The notes under the pieces were generated by a model. It did no database searches, was not told where the DNA came from, and worked only from the letters and a program-made list of their open reading frames with translations. A stretch of 64,000 bases of DNA from JAJFJD01 sp965228425 (lineage in GTDB: Bacteria > Pseudomonadota > Alphaproteobacteria > UBA8366), in the NCBI GenBank assembly GCA_965228425.1, contig OZ245815.1, forward strand, positions 4,898,001 through 4,962,000, written 5' to 3'. How positions within the stretch are numbered: position 1 is the stretch's first letter; each line of letters starts with the position of its first letter. The position numbers and the translations under genes are program-made. Shown here piece after piece: positions 53,102 through 61,451 of this stretch.

Positions 53102-54619
53102 ATGGACCGGAAAAACACCAAAGCACGCATTGCCGTCGCCGGGTTTCAGCACGAGACCAACTGTTTCATGCCGACGCGGACCGATTACGACGGCTTCGCC
53201 GATATCGGCGACCGACCGAAGCTGAACCGTGGCGACGATACGCTGGAGATAATGCCGGGCAAGAACGCGGCCATTTCCGGCTTCCTCGACACCATCGACA
53301 GCGCCCATGAAATGGCGCCGCTGCTCTGGACCAGCGGCGGTGCGGGCGGCTATGTCACGCGCGATGCTTTCGAGCGGATCACCGGCGAACTTGTCGGCCG
53401 CCTGTCGCAGGCCATGCCGGTGGATGCGGTCTATCTGGACTTGCACGGCGCCATGTGTTCCGAGGACTACGAGGATTCCGAGGGTGAAGTGCTGCGCCGC
53501 GTGCGCGCCGCGATCGGCCCTGACATCCCGCTGGTCATCAGCCTCGACTACCACGTCAACCTGACGCCGCAGATGGCCGAACTGACCGACGGCATGGCGA
53601 TCTACCTCACCTACCCGCATATCGACCGGCCGGAAACCGGCGCCCGCGCGGCGCGGATTCTCGAAAGCGTGCTTGAACGCGGGCGACCGACGGCGCGGGC
53701 CTTCCGGGACCTGCCCTTCCTGATCCCGTTGAATTTCCAATGCACGATGGTCGAACCGTCGAAGGGCATCGTGGAACGATCGGTCGAGGGCGAAGGCGGC
53801 GACGTGCTGGATTTGTGCTATGGCGCGGGCTTCCCGCCGTCGGACCTGCACCACTGCGGCCCCAGCGTGATCGCGCACGGCTACGACCAAGCGGCAGTCG
53901 ACAAGGCGGCCGACGGACTGACCGACTATATCGCCTCGCTCGAGGAAGAGTTTGCCCAACCGATGCTGACCCCGGACGAAGGCGTGCAGCGCGCGATGAA
54001 GGTCGCCGCCGCCGCGAGCAAACCCGTGGTCATCGCCGACACCCAGGACAACCCAGGCTGCGGCGGCAGCGCCGATACCACCGGCGTGTTGGAAGCGCTG
54101 GTCCGGAACGGGGCGCAAGACGCCGCCCTCGGCCTAATGACCGATGCCGAAGCCGCCGATGCCGCGCATGCGGCGGGCGAAGGCGCGGAGATCACCATCG
54201 AACTCGGTGGGCGCACGCCAATCCCCGGCGTCAAACCCTTTGCCGGCACGTTCGAGGTGGTTCGGCTCAGCGATGGTTCGTTCACCTGCACCGGCCCCTG
54301 CGTCGGCGGCCGCGTCGCGGCCGTGGGGAAGACCGCGCTGCTGCGGATCGGGGGCGTGTCGGTCATCGTCGCCAGCAAACGGATGCAGGCGCATGACCAG
54401 GAAATCTTCCGCCATATCGGCATCGAGCCGTCCGAGCAGAAGATCGTGGTCGTGAAAAGCACCTGCCATTTCCGCGCCGACTTCGAGCCGATCGCCGAGG
54501 AAGTCATCGTCGTGATCGCGCCTGGCGGCCACATCGTCGATGCGCGGGAATATCCGTACAAATATCTGCGGGCCGGCGTCCGGCTCGAACCGCTCGGCCC
54601 GGCCTTCGAACCGGCCTAA
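53102..54619 (+). CDS. M81 family metallopeptidase (MlrC-like)
   Basis: This 505-residue enzyme matches the family of MlrC, the peptidase that completes microcystin breakdown. The N-terminal IAVAGFQHETNCFMPTRTDYDGF and MPVDAVYLDLHGAMCSE and VISLDYHVNLTPQM carry probable metal ligands. VIADTQDNPGCGGSADTT and SEQKIVVVKSTCHFRADFEP are conserved C-terminal blocks. Most relatives act on small peptides or cyclic amides and have no known substrate. It lies 15 bases after the amidase gene and 26 bases before the GGT-fold gene. Confidence 0.92.
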   Translation: MDRKNTKARIAVAGFQHETNCFMPTRTDYDGFADIGDRPKLNRGDDTLEIMPGKNAAISGFLDTIDSAHEMAPLLWTSGGAGGYVTRDAFERITGELVGRLSQAMPVDAVYLDLHGAMCSEDYEDSEGEVLRRVRAAIGPDIPLVISLDYHVNLTPQMAELTDGMAIYLTYPHIDRPETGARAARILESVLERGRPTARAFRDLPFLIPLNFQCTMVEPSKGIVERSVEGEGGDVLDLCYGAGFPPSDLHHCGPSVIAHGYDQAAVDKAADGLTDYIASLEEEFAQPMLTPDEGVQRAMKVAAAASKPVVIADTQDNPGCGGSADTTGVLEALVRNGAQDAALGLMTDAEAADAAHAAGEGAEITIELGGRTPIPGVKPFAGTFEVVRLSDGSFTCTGPCVGGRVAAVGKTALLRIGGVSVIVASKRMQAHDQEIFRHIGIEPSEQKIVVVKSTCHFRADFEPIAEEVIVVIAPGGHIVDAREYPYKYLRAGVRLEPLGPAFEPA

Positions 54620-54645
54620 GCCGAAACCAACACGAGGAGCGTGCC

Positions 54646-56250
54646 ATGAAAGGCGTTGTCGTCTGTCCGCAACCGCGCGCCGCCGATGTCGGCGTCGAAA
54701 TCCTGTCGCAGGGCGGCACCGCCTTCGATGCGGCGATCGCCACCGCCTTCGCGCAAATGGTCGCTGACCCCTTCATGTGCGGCCTCGGCGGAATGGGCAC
54801 CTTCCAATTCTACAAGGCGGAGACCGGCGAACACGGCATGATCGACTTCCACGCCCGCGCCGGCGCGAAGGTCGTGCCCGATATGTGGGCCGCGGACAGC
54901 AAGGGCCGGACGGAAATCTCAGGCTACACCCTGTTCGACGATTACCGCAGCGAGCTGGGCTACACGTCGATCCTGACGCCGGGCACGGTGGCCGGCTTCG
55001 CCGAAGCGCATGACCGTCTGTGCAGCCGGCCGTGGCGCGACCTGCTCGCCCCGGCGGCGAAACTGGCGCGCGACGGATTGGAAATGCCGCCTTACGCGCA
55101 TGAATTCTTGGCGCGAAAAATGATGGCCGGCGTGCCCGACGGCATGATGCGCGTCTCGGCGACCGAGGCTTGCCGAGCCATTCATCTAAACGCGGAAGGC
55201 CGGCTCTATGCCGTTGGCGAGCTGCATCAAAACCCCGACATGGCGGATACGCTGGACGCGATCGGGGCGGGCGGCGCGGACGAGTTCTATCGCGGCAAAC
55301 TCGGCCAGCGGATCGCCGCCGACCTGGAAGCCAACGGCTCCTACGTGACCGCGCGCGACCTGGCGGACTACAAGCCCAAAGTCCACGAGCCGGTCACCGG
55401 CGCGTATCGCGGCTATACCATCTCGTCCAACCCGCCGCCGGGCAGTGGTGCCACGCTGATCGAGATGCTGCAGATCCTGGATCACTTCGACCTGGGCGCG
55501 CTCGACCATGGCTCCGCCGAACACCTGGACCTGGTAGCGCGCGCCATGGCGGCGGCGCATGTGGACCGAAACGAACATCTCGGCGATCCGGATTTCAGCG
55601 ACGTGCCGACCGACCTGCTGGTCTCGAAAGACCGTGCCGCGCATTGGGCCGAGGTTATCAAGGCCGGCGACTTCCCGAGCACCGACAAGGCGGAGCCGGC
55701 GTCCTGCACCACGCATCTGTCGGTCTACGACGAGACGGGCAACGCAGTGTCCTGCACCCATACGCTCGGCACCGGATCGGGCGTGATCACGCCCGGCCTC
55801 GGCTTCGTCTACAACAATTCAATGAAGCTGTTCGACCCGTTCCCGGGAACCCGCAATTCGATGGCGCCCGGCAAGGCAAGGACGACCGGCATGGTGCCGA
55901 CCATCGTCTACCGCGACGGCAAGCCGGTGATCATCGTCGGCGCGCCTGGCGGCAGCGTCATCATCAGCGCCGTGCTGCAGACCATCCTCAACATCGTCGA
56001 CTTTGGTATGTCGCCGGTCGAGGCGGTCACGGTGCCGCGAATTCACTGCGAAGGGGCCGCAATCCACGCCGAGGCGCGGGTCCAGGGATCGGTCTGCCGG
56101 GACCTGGAATCGCTCGGCCATACGGTGAAACAAAGCGTCCTCAGCTTCGATCCGGTGATGTCCCGGGGCCATGTCATCACGATCCAGGACGGAAAGTGGC
56201 AGGGCGGCGCAGATCCGCGCGGCGGGGGCGGCGTAGCCTATGCACGGTAA
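54646..56250 (+). CDS. Gamma-glutamyltransferase-fold hydrolase, substrate uncertain
   Basis: This 534-residue protein belongs to the N-terminal-nucleophile family of gamma-glutamyltransferase. The processing and catalytic Thr355 is in CTTHLSVYDETGNAV, and the oxyanion-hole glycines are in GAPGGSVIISAV. Unlike periplasmic GGT it has no signal peptide. The residues that hold the gamma-glutamyl group look changed by eye: DFHARAGA has His69 in place of the Arg of DFREMAP, NNSMKLF has Lys394 for the Asp of NNxMDDF, and ARTTGM replaces the RPLSSM serines. It may thus split another amide. A CACGAGGAG ribosome site precedes the ATG. It is third in the amidase/M81 operon. Confidence 0.88.
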   Translation: MKGVVVCPQPRAADVGVEILSQGGTAFDAAIATAFAQMVADPFMCGLGGMGTFQFYKAETGEHGMIDFHARAGAKVVPDMWAADSKGRTEISGYTLFDDYRSELGYTSILTPGTVAGFAEAHDRLCSRPWRDLLAPAAKLARDGLEMPPYAHEFLARKMMAGVPDGMMRVSATEACRAIHLNAEGRLYAVGELHQNPDMADTLDAIGAGGADEFYRGKLGQRIAADLEANGSYVTARDLADYKPKVHEPVTGAYRGYTISSNPPPGSGATLIEMLQILDHFDLGALDHGSAEHLDLVARAMAAAHVDRNEHLGDPDFSDVPTDLLVSKDRAAHWAEVIKAGDFPSTDKAEPASCTTHLSVYDETGNAVSCTHTLGTGSGVITPGLGFVYNNSMKLFDPFPGTRNSMAPGKARTTGMVPTIVYRDGKPVIIVGAPGGSVIISAVLQTILNIVDFGMSPVEAVTVPRIHCEGAAIHAEARVQGSVCRDLESLGHTVKQSVLSFDPVMSRGHVITIQDGKWQGGADPRGGGGVAYAR

Positions 56251-56293
56251 TCCGGGCGACTCCCCTGATTCTATAGTTAATAGGTAGCATTTT

Positions 56294-56346
56294 CCTAAAA
56301 TGTGATATTTTTAGGTCTTTTATCCTAAAATCACCCCGATTATACT
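56294..56346 (+). promoter_or_regulatory. Promoter and three-half-site operator of the S24-type repressor gene
   Basis: CCTAAAA (56294-56300), TTTTAGG (56309-56315) and CCTAAAA (56324-56330) alternate in orientation with exactly 8 bases between each. The third copy lies within the spacer of a plausible promoter, whose -10 would be TATACT (56341-56346). The site lies in an AT-rich island upstream of the repressor start at 56390, which has GGTGGAG before it. This arrangement suggests negative autoregulation. Confidence 0.58.
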
Positions 56347-56389
56347 CCGCCCACCGTCGAATAATAACAAGTGGTGGAGTACGGCTGAC

Positions 56390-57022
56390 ATGCTTCGGCA
56401 TCAGGATGTTTGGCGCGCCATCGACAGATTGGCGACTGAAAACGGTCTCTCGGCATCGGCGCTGGCGCGCCGCGCGGGGCTCGATCCGACGAGCTTCAAC
56501 AAGAGCAAACGGATCGCCCGCAACGGCAAGCCGCGATGGCCGACGACCGAAAGTATTGCGAAGGTTCTGGAAGCGACGAACAAAAGCCTGGGCCATTTCG
56601 TTGCCTTGATGCACGAAGGCTCGGAGGGCGGCGTGATGCAACGCATCCCCGTCATCGGCTATGCGCAAGCCGGCCGCAGCGGCTTCTTCGACGACGCGGG
56701 ATATCCGACCGGTGCAGGGTGGGATTCGGTGGACTTCCCGAATGTCGGCGATCCCAACGCCTATGCGCTGGAAATCTCCGGCGACAGCATGGAGCCGGTC
56801 TACCGCGACGGCGACGTGATCGTCGTATCGCCGAGCGCCAGCATCCGGCGCGGCGACCGCGTGGTGGTGAAGACCAAGGCGGGCGAAATCCTGGCCAAGC
56901 AACTCAGCCGCCAGACCGCCGAGCATGTCCATCTGGTGTCCTTCAACCCGCTGCACGGCGGGCTGGAAATCGGCGTCGAGGACATCGACTGGATCGCGCG
57001 CATCATCTGGGCTAGCCAGTAA
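56390..57022 (+). CDS. HTH/S24 peptidase-domain (LexA/CI-like) regulator
   Basis: This 210-residue protein joins an N-terminal XRE-type helix-turn-helix (about residues 8-75: NGLSASALARRAGLDPTSFNKSKR) to a C-terminal S24 autoprotease domain (about 85-205). The nucleophile is Ser133 in EISGDSMEP; the base is Lys161 or Lys163 in VVVKTKAGEIL; the cleavage site should be Ala94-Gly95 in YAQAGRSGFF. It resembles phage CI or PrtR-type repressors and not the alphaproteobacterial SOS LexA. No phage genes lie nearby. It follows the GGT-fold gene by 140 bases and converges with lysS. Confidence 0.9.
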   Translation: MLRHQDVWRAIDRLATENGLSASALARRAGLDPTSFNKSKRIARNGKPRWPTTESIAKVLEATNKSLGHFVALMHEGSEGGVMQRIPVIGYAQAGRSGFFDDAGYPTGAGWDSVDFPNVGDPNAYALEISGDSMEPVYRDGDVIVVSPSASIRRGDRVVVKTKAGEILAKQLSRQTAEHVHLVSFNPLHGGLEIGVEDIDWIARIIWASQ

Positions 57023-57044
57023 TACAGGGCACGGTTTCCGAGGA

Positions 57045-58643
57045 TTACGCCGCCGACAGGTCTTCGCCCGCCAGCGCGCGGCGGATCAGGGCCGTGGTTT
57101 CGGGCACGCCGTAAAGCGCCACGAAGGAGCCCATACGCGGGCCCTGCTCCTGCCCCAGCAGGATTTCGTAGAGTGCCTTGAACCAGTCGCGCAGCGGTTC
57201 GTACTCGAACTTTTTACCGATCTCATAAACCTGGGTCTGGATATCCTCGGCCGTGGCCCCCGCGCCCAGGCCGTCGAGCGCGACGGCCATGTCTTCCAGC
57301 GCCGCGCGCTCGGTATCACTCGGCGCGCGGTAGTTCTTCGACGGCTTCACGAAATCGGTGTAGTAGCGGATCGCATAGCCGACCAGCTCGTCGAGCAGCG
57401 GCTGGCTTTCCGGCGTCGCCGACGGGACGTAGCGGCTGATGAAACCCCACAGCACGTCCTTGTCCTCGGTATTGCAGACGCTGGCCAAGTTCAGTAGCAC
57501 GGCGAAGCTCAGCGGCACGTCTGCTTCGGGGGCGGTGCCGTTGTGGATATGCCAGACCGGGTTCTCCAGCTTCTTCGCGTCTTCCTCGCCGTCGAACCGC
57601 GTCAGGAAGGACAAATAGTCGTCCACGTTGCGCGGGATGACATCGAAGTAGAGCCGCTTCGCCGCCTTCGGCTTGCCGTACATGAACAGCGCCAGGCTCT
57701 GGTTCGGCGCATAGCGCAGCCATTCCTCGATGGTCAGGCCGTTGCCGATCGACTTGGAGATCTTCTGGCCGTTCTCGTCGAGGAACAGCTCGTAGGTGTA
57801 GCTCTCGGGCGGCCGGGCGCCGAGGGCGCGGCAGATCTTGCTCGACTGCTGCACGGAATCGATCAGGTCCTTGCCCGACATTTCATAGTCGACGCCGAGC
57901 GCATACCAGCGCATCGCCCAGTCGGGCTTCCATTGCAGCTTGCAGGCGCCGCCGGTGACCGGCGTCTCGATCTTCTTGCCGTCGTCGCGCTGGTAGACGA
58001 TCGTCCCCGCATCCGGGTCCGTCTCGACCACCGGCACCTGCAGCACATGGCCGGTTTCCGGACAAACCGGCAGGAAGGGACTGTAGGTCTTGCGCCGTTC
58101 CTCGCCGAGGGTCGGCAGCATCACGTTCATCACGTCGTCGTAGACTTCGAGCATGCGGCGGAGCGCGTCGTCGAACCGTCCCGACGTATAGCATTCGGTC
58201 GCGCTGACGAATTCGTAATCGAAGCCGAACTCGTCGAGGAAGGCGCACAGCCGGGCGTTGTTGTGCTGCGCGAAGCCTTCATGCGTGCCGAACGGGTCGG
58301 GCACGCGGGTCAGCGGCTTGTGCAGATGCGGTTCCAGCAACTCCTTGTTCGGGATGTTGTCGGGCACCTTGCGCATGCCATCCATGTCGTCGGAAAAGGC
58401 GAACAGCCGCGTCGGGATGTCCGAGAGGCGCTGGAACGCCTGGCGCACCATGGTCGTACGCTGCACCTCGCCGAAGGTGCCGATATGCGGCAGCCCCGAC
58501 GGGCCGTAGCCGGTCTGGAACAGCACATAGCCCTTCTCCGGCGTCTTGCCGCCGATGCGCTTGAGCACGCGGCGCGCCTCCTGGAAGGGCCAAGCCTTTG
58601 CGTTTTCCGCCAATTCTCGGATATCGGACACGTCGGACTCCAC
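57045..58643 (-). CDS. lysS: Lysyl-tRNA synthetase, class I
   Basis: This 532-residue class I enzyme charges tRNA-Lys. The HIGH-type motif is PHIGTFGE (residues 52-59) and the KMSKS-type motif is KISKSIGN (294-301). SGKDLIDSV and WMRYAP-like elements follow, here EWLRYAPNQSLALFMY. Class I LysRS is typical of archaea and many alphaproteobacteria and is unrelated to the class II LysS of E. coli. The start is a GTG at 58643. It converges with the repressor gene 22 bases away. Confidence 0.96.
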   Translation of the reverse strand: MESDVSDIRELAENAKAWPFQEARRVLKRIGGKTPEKGYVLFQTGYGPSGLPHIGTFGEVQRTTMVRQAFQRLSDIPTRLFAFSDDMDGMRKVPDNIPNKELLEPHLHKPLTRVPDPFGTHEGFAQHNNARLCAFLDEFGFDYEFVSATECYTSGRFDDALRRMLEVYDDVMNVMLPTLGEERRKTYSPFLPVCPETGHVLQVPVVETDPDAGTIVYQRDDGKKIETPVTGGACKLQWKPDWAMRWYALGVDYEMSGKDLIDSVQQSSKICRALGARPPESYTYELFLDENGQKISKSIGNGLTIEEWLRYAPNQSLALFMYGKPKAAKRLYFDVIPRNVDDYLSFLTRFDGEEDAKKLENPVWHIHNGTAPEADVPLSFAVLLNLASVCNTEDKDVLWGFISRYVPSATPESQPLLDELVGYAIRYYTDFVKPSKNYRAPSDTERAALEDMAVALDGLGAGATAEDIQTQVYEIGKKFEYEPLRDWFKALYEILLGQEQGPRMGSFVALYGVPETTALIRRALAGEDLSAA

Positions 58644-58720
58644 AAACGGGTCGGTGATTCTGCGGCAACCTAGGCGCGGCGGCCCGAGGCGTCAACAAAA
58701 TGAGACCGCGTGGATTCCGA

Positions 58721-59989
58721 CTAACGGCCCCGCCCCGCCAGGAAGGCGAGGATGGCGAGTCCCTGGATACCGGCCGCCGTCGCGAACAGCAGCGGCGACA
58801 CGCCCGGCGCGGCGCTCTCGGCCGCCGGCGTGATGTCCCGAATCAGGCTGAAGACCGCCGGCGCGAAGGCGAAGCTGCCCTGCGCGATGGCCACGATCAG
58901 GGCGACGGCGCGCGCCCCGTCGCGGCGGTCGAACTCGACCTGCGCGATCAACGGCGGCAGCGAGGTCGCGTTGCCGAACCCGACGCCGAACAAGGCGATG
59001 CCGAGCAGCAGCAGCGGGACGTTTGTGCCGGCGGCGCAGTAGAACACGACGGACCCGGCCAACTGCGCGGCATACCCGCAACAGGCAGCGAGCCGCCGGT
59101 CGGTCCGGGGGGTGATCATCCGGCCCAGGATCATCCGTCCGCCGATCGCCATCGCCGTGATCGACCCCATCGCGAGCCCGGCCTCTTGCTTGCCGAGCGC
59201 TGGCGCCAGCAGCGAATAGAGATGCGCGATCAAGCCTATCTGCGCGAACAGGCCCAGCGCCATCCCGGCAGCTAGGGTCTGGAACCGGCGGTCGCGCCAC
59301 AGCAGCGATCCGGACAAGGACCGGCCCGATGACCGCGGAACCGCCGTCACTGGTGCGCCGGGACTGTCGCCGTCGGGATGTTGCCTCATCGACGCCGGCG
59401 TCCGGGACAACACCAGATCGGTCAACACCCAGATCGTCACCGCCATGACCGCCCCGACCGCGAGCGCGGTCATCGGAAACCCGAGCACGGCAATGGCCGC
59501 CACCCAAAGTGGCGAAAAGACGATCCCGCCGACGCTGCCGCCGTTATAGGCCATGCCGAGCGCGGCCGGGCGGGACCGCACGAACCAGGGCGACACGAAG
59601 GCATTGAGGGCCGCGGCGCTCATCGTGCCCCAACCGACACCGCTGAAGACAGCCGCCGCGAAGAGCTGCCACGGCGCGACCGCCAAGGCCCAAACGAGGA
59701 GCCCCGCAGCCATGCACAGCGCACCGGTCTTGGTCACCGCCGCCGCGCCGACCCGGCCGTGCAAGCGCGGCAGGTTTCCCCCGACGATGGCGCCGATCAG
59801 GAAATGCGCGGTCACCGCCGTCGAAATCAACGGGATCGGCCAGCCGCGCACCTCGTGCAGGACGCTCAGGAAAACCGGCGGGCCGTAGAAGGCGACGCCC
59901 CATCCGAAGAATCCGAGGATGAAGGCCGCGCCGACGACGCGCCACCCGAAAAATCGACCTGTTCGTGCCTGCGAGCAACTGGCCATCAT
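58721..59989 (-). CDS. Major facilitator superfamily transporter
   Basis: This 422-residue transporter has about twelve hydrophobic helices, with the pattern GWRVVGAAFILGFFGWGVAFYGPPVFL at the start, a central cytoplasmic loop near residues 195-225 and GRMILGRMITPRTDRR after helix 8. The start at 59989 fits the family; a second ATG follows directly. The substrate is unknown; it may be an organic acid. It is divergent from an ArsR-type regulator whose gene begins about 125 bases away, so it is probably its target. Confidence 0.9.
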   Translation of the reverse strand: MMASCSQARTGRFFGWRVVGAAFILGFFGWGVAFYGPPVFLSVLHEVRGWPIPLISTAVTAHFLIGAIVGGNLPRLHGRVGAAAVTKTGALCMAAGLLVWALAVAPWQLFAAAVFSGVGWGTMSAAALNAFVSPWFVRSRPAALGMAYNGGSVGGIVFSPLWVAAIAVLGFPMTALAVGAVMAVTIWVLTDLVLSRTPASMRQHPDGDSPGAPVTAVPRSSGRSLSGSLLWRDRRFQTLAAGMALGLFAQIGLIAHLYSLLAPALGKQEAGLAMGSITAMAIGGRMILGRMITPRTDRRLAACCGYAAQLAGSVVFYCAAGTNVPLLLLGIALFGVGFGNATSLPPLIAQVEFDRRDGARAVALIVAIAQGSFAFAPAVFSLIRDITPAAESAAPGVSPLLFATAAGIQGLAILAFLAGRGR

Positions 59990-60115
59990 TCCATCCGCCT
60001 TGCGCTGTTGTGGGTGGGAGCCTGATCGGTTCCGGCGAAGAAATGCTACGGTCGGGACCGAAGCATCGAGCGCCAACGGGTGCTACGCTGTTTCGGCACA
60101 TCAAGGAGATCGACG

Positions 60116-60829
60116 ATGGCCAGCAACGCTAAATTCGCTGAAGTCGCAGCACTCGCGGGGGAACCGGCCCGCGCGGCCATGCTGCATGCGCTGATGGACG
60201 GCCGGGCGCTGACCGCGACCGAATTGTCACGGGCCGCTGGCGTCACGCCGCAGACAGCGAGCGGGCATTTGGCCCGCATGGCGGATGGCGGTCTCGTGGT
60301 GGTGAAGAAGCAAGGCCGGCACCGCTATCACCGCCTCGCCTCGCCCGAGGTCGCGCGGATGATGGAGAGCATCATGCAGGTCGCGTCGAACCTGGACGTC
60401 CTGCGTCCGCCGCCACAAACCGGGCCGCGCGATGAGGCCCTGCGCGCAGGACGCACCTGTTACGACCATCTCGCCGGACGGCTTGGTGTCGCCTTGGCGG
60501 ACGGCCTTTCCGCCGGCGGCCATGTGGAACTCAGCGACGACGGCGGGCTGGTGACCGAGTCCGGTATCGCGTTGTTCGAAAATATCGGAATCGACGTGGC
60601 ATCGCTCTCGGCGGCGCGCGGCCGACGCGCCCGCGTCCTCTGCCGGCCGTGCCTGGATTGGAGCGAACGGCGGCCGCACATCGCGGGATCCATCGGCGCC
60701 GCCCTCTGTACGCACGGCTTCGACCATGGCTGGATCCGACGCGTCGACGACTCGCGCGCCGTCGCCGTCACCCGCAAAGGCGAGCGGGTGTTTCGCGACG
60801 TGTTCGGGGTACGGGTAAACGCGTCCTAA
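60116..60829 (+). CDS. ArsR-family winged-helix regulator with extra C-terminal domain
   Basis: This 237-residue protein has an ArsR winged helix (about 5-90: AEVAALAGEPARAAMLHALMDG, LSRAAGVTPQTASGHLARM) and a longer C-terminal domain with GRTCYDHLAGRLGVAL and LCRPCLDWSERRPHIAGSIGAAL. The conserved Cys residues of CYDH and RPCLDW could bind metal or act as redox sensors. AAGGAG lies 9 bases before the ATG. It is divergent from the MFS gene and probably regulates it. It converges with a VOC gene 14 bases away. Confidence 0.9.
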   Translation: MASNAKFAEVAALAGEPARAAMLHALMDGRALTATELSRAAGVTPQTASGHLARMADGGLVVVKKQGRHRYHRLASPEVARMMESIMQVASNLDVLRPPPQTGPRDEALRAGRTCYDHLAGRLGVALADGLSAGGHVELSDDGGLVTESGIALFENIGIDVASLSAARGRRARVLCRPCLDWSERRPHIAGSIGAALCTHGFDHGWIRRVDDSRAVAVTRKGERVFRDVFGVRVNAS

Positions 60830-60843
60830 GCCCTGGCGGGCGC

Positions 60844-61251
60844 CTATCCCTCCGGCACGATGAACTCCATCCGGATGCCGCCCGGGATCGTGCACATCAT
60901 GTGCCGCGTCGGCCCATCACGCAGCGGTTCCGGCGCAAACTCGATTTCGACCCCGGCCGCGCCCTTGAGCCGGCCGTGGATATCATCCAGAGCCTTACCG
61001 TCCACCTTCAACGCCAAATGATGCAACCCAACGACGCTCTTGCGGTCGAACGGCGTACATGTATCGGGGTCGTCGGCGCGCCACAGCGTGATCATCAGTG
61101 TGCCATCGCTGACGAAGGCGGCAGGATACTCCGGCACCTCACGGACGAGATCGAATCCCAACAGGTCGGTGAAAAATGACTTGGCCGCGTTCAGATCGGG
61201 AACGGTAAGCCCGATGTGATGCGCACCCTGGGTGACGGAAGTCTGTGCCAT
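60844..61251 (-). CDS. VOC family protein
   Basis: This 135-residue protein has two VOC halves: GAHHIGLTVPDLNAAKSFFTDLLGF and VGLHHLALKVDGKALDDIHGRL, with ligand His residues, and the final GGIRMEFIVPEG carrying a Glu. The start at 61251 (MAQTSVTQG) fits the family; the frame is open 17 codons upstream. The substrate is unknown. It converges with the ArsR gene. The 200 bases between it and the efflux adaptor hold no gene. Confidence 0.87.
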   Translation of the reverse strand: MAQTSVTQGAHHIGLTVPDLNAAKSFFTDLLGFDLVREVPEYPAAFVSDGTLMITLWRADDPDTCTPFDRKSVVGLHHLALKVDGKALDDIHGRLKGAAGVEIEFAPEPLRDGPTRHMMCTIPGGIRMEFIVPEG

Positions 61252-61451
61252 AACGCTACGTCCTTGCCTCGAATTTCGGATCAAACAGAAACAGTGATCC
61301 ATCTAGGAACGGACGGAAACAGACTAAGTTCGCAAAAGATAATTCCGCAACGAATAACAATCGATGCCATTTCCATTCCCCTATACAACAGACCCCGATG
61401 GAGGCACACTCGCCCCATTCTTAAATACGTATTCGCAGGGACATAACAATA

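Noticed and set aside
51572..54118. Two long minus-strand frames (388 and 396 codons) opposite the amidase and M81 genes
   Set aside because: Both are shadows: the plus strand has clear family motifs, spacing and ribosome sites.
56390..57022. Calling the S24 protein the SOS regulator LexA or evidence of a prophage
   Set aside because: Its upstream motif is not the GTTC-N7-GTTC box, the HTH is XRE-like, and no integrase, capsid or att-like repeat is nearby.
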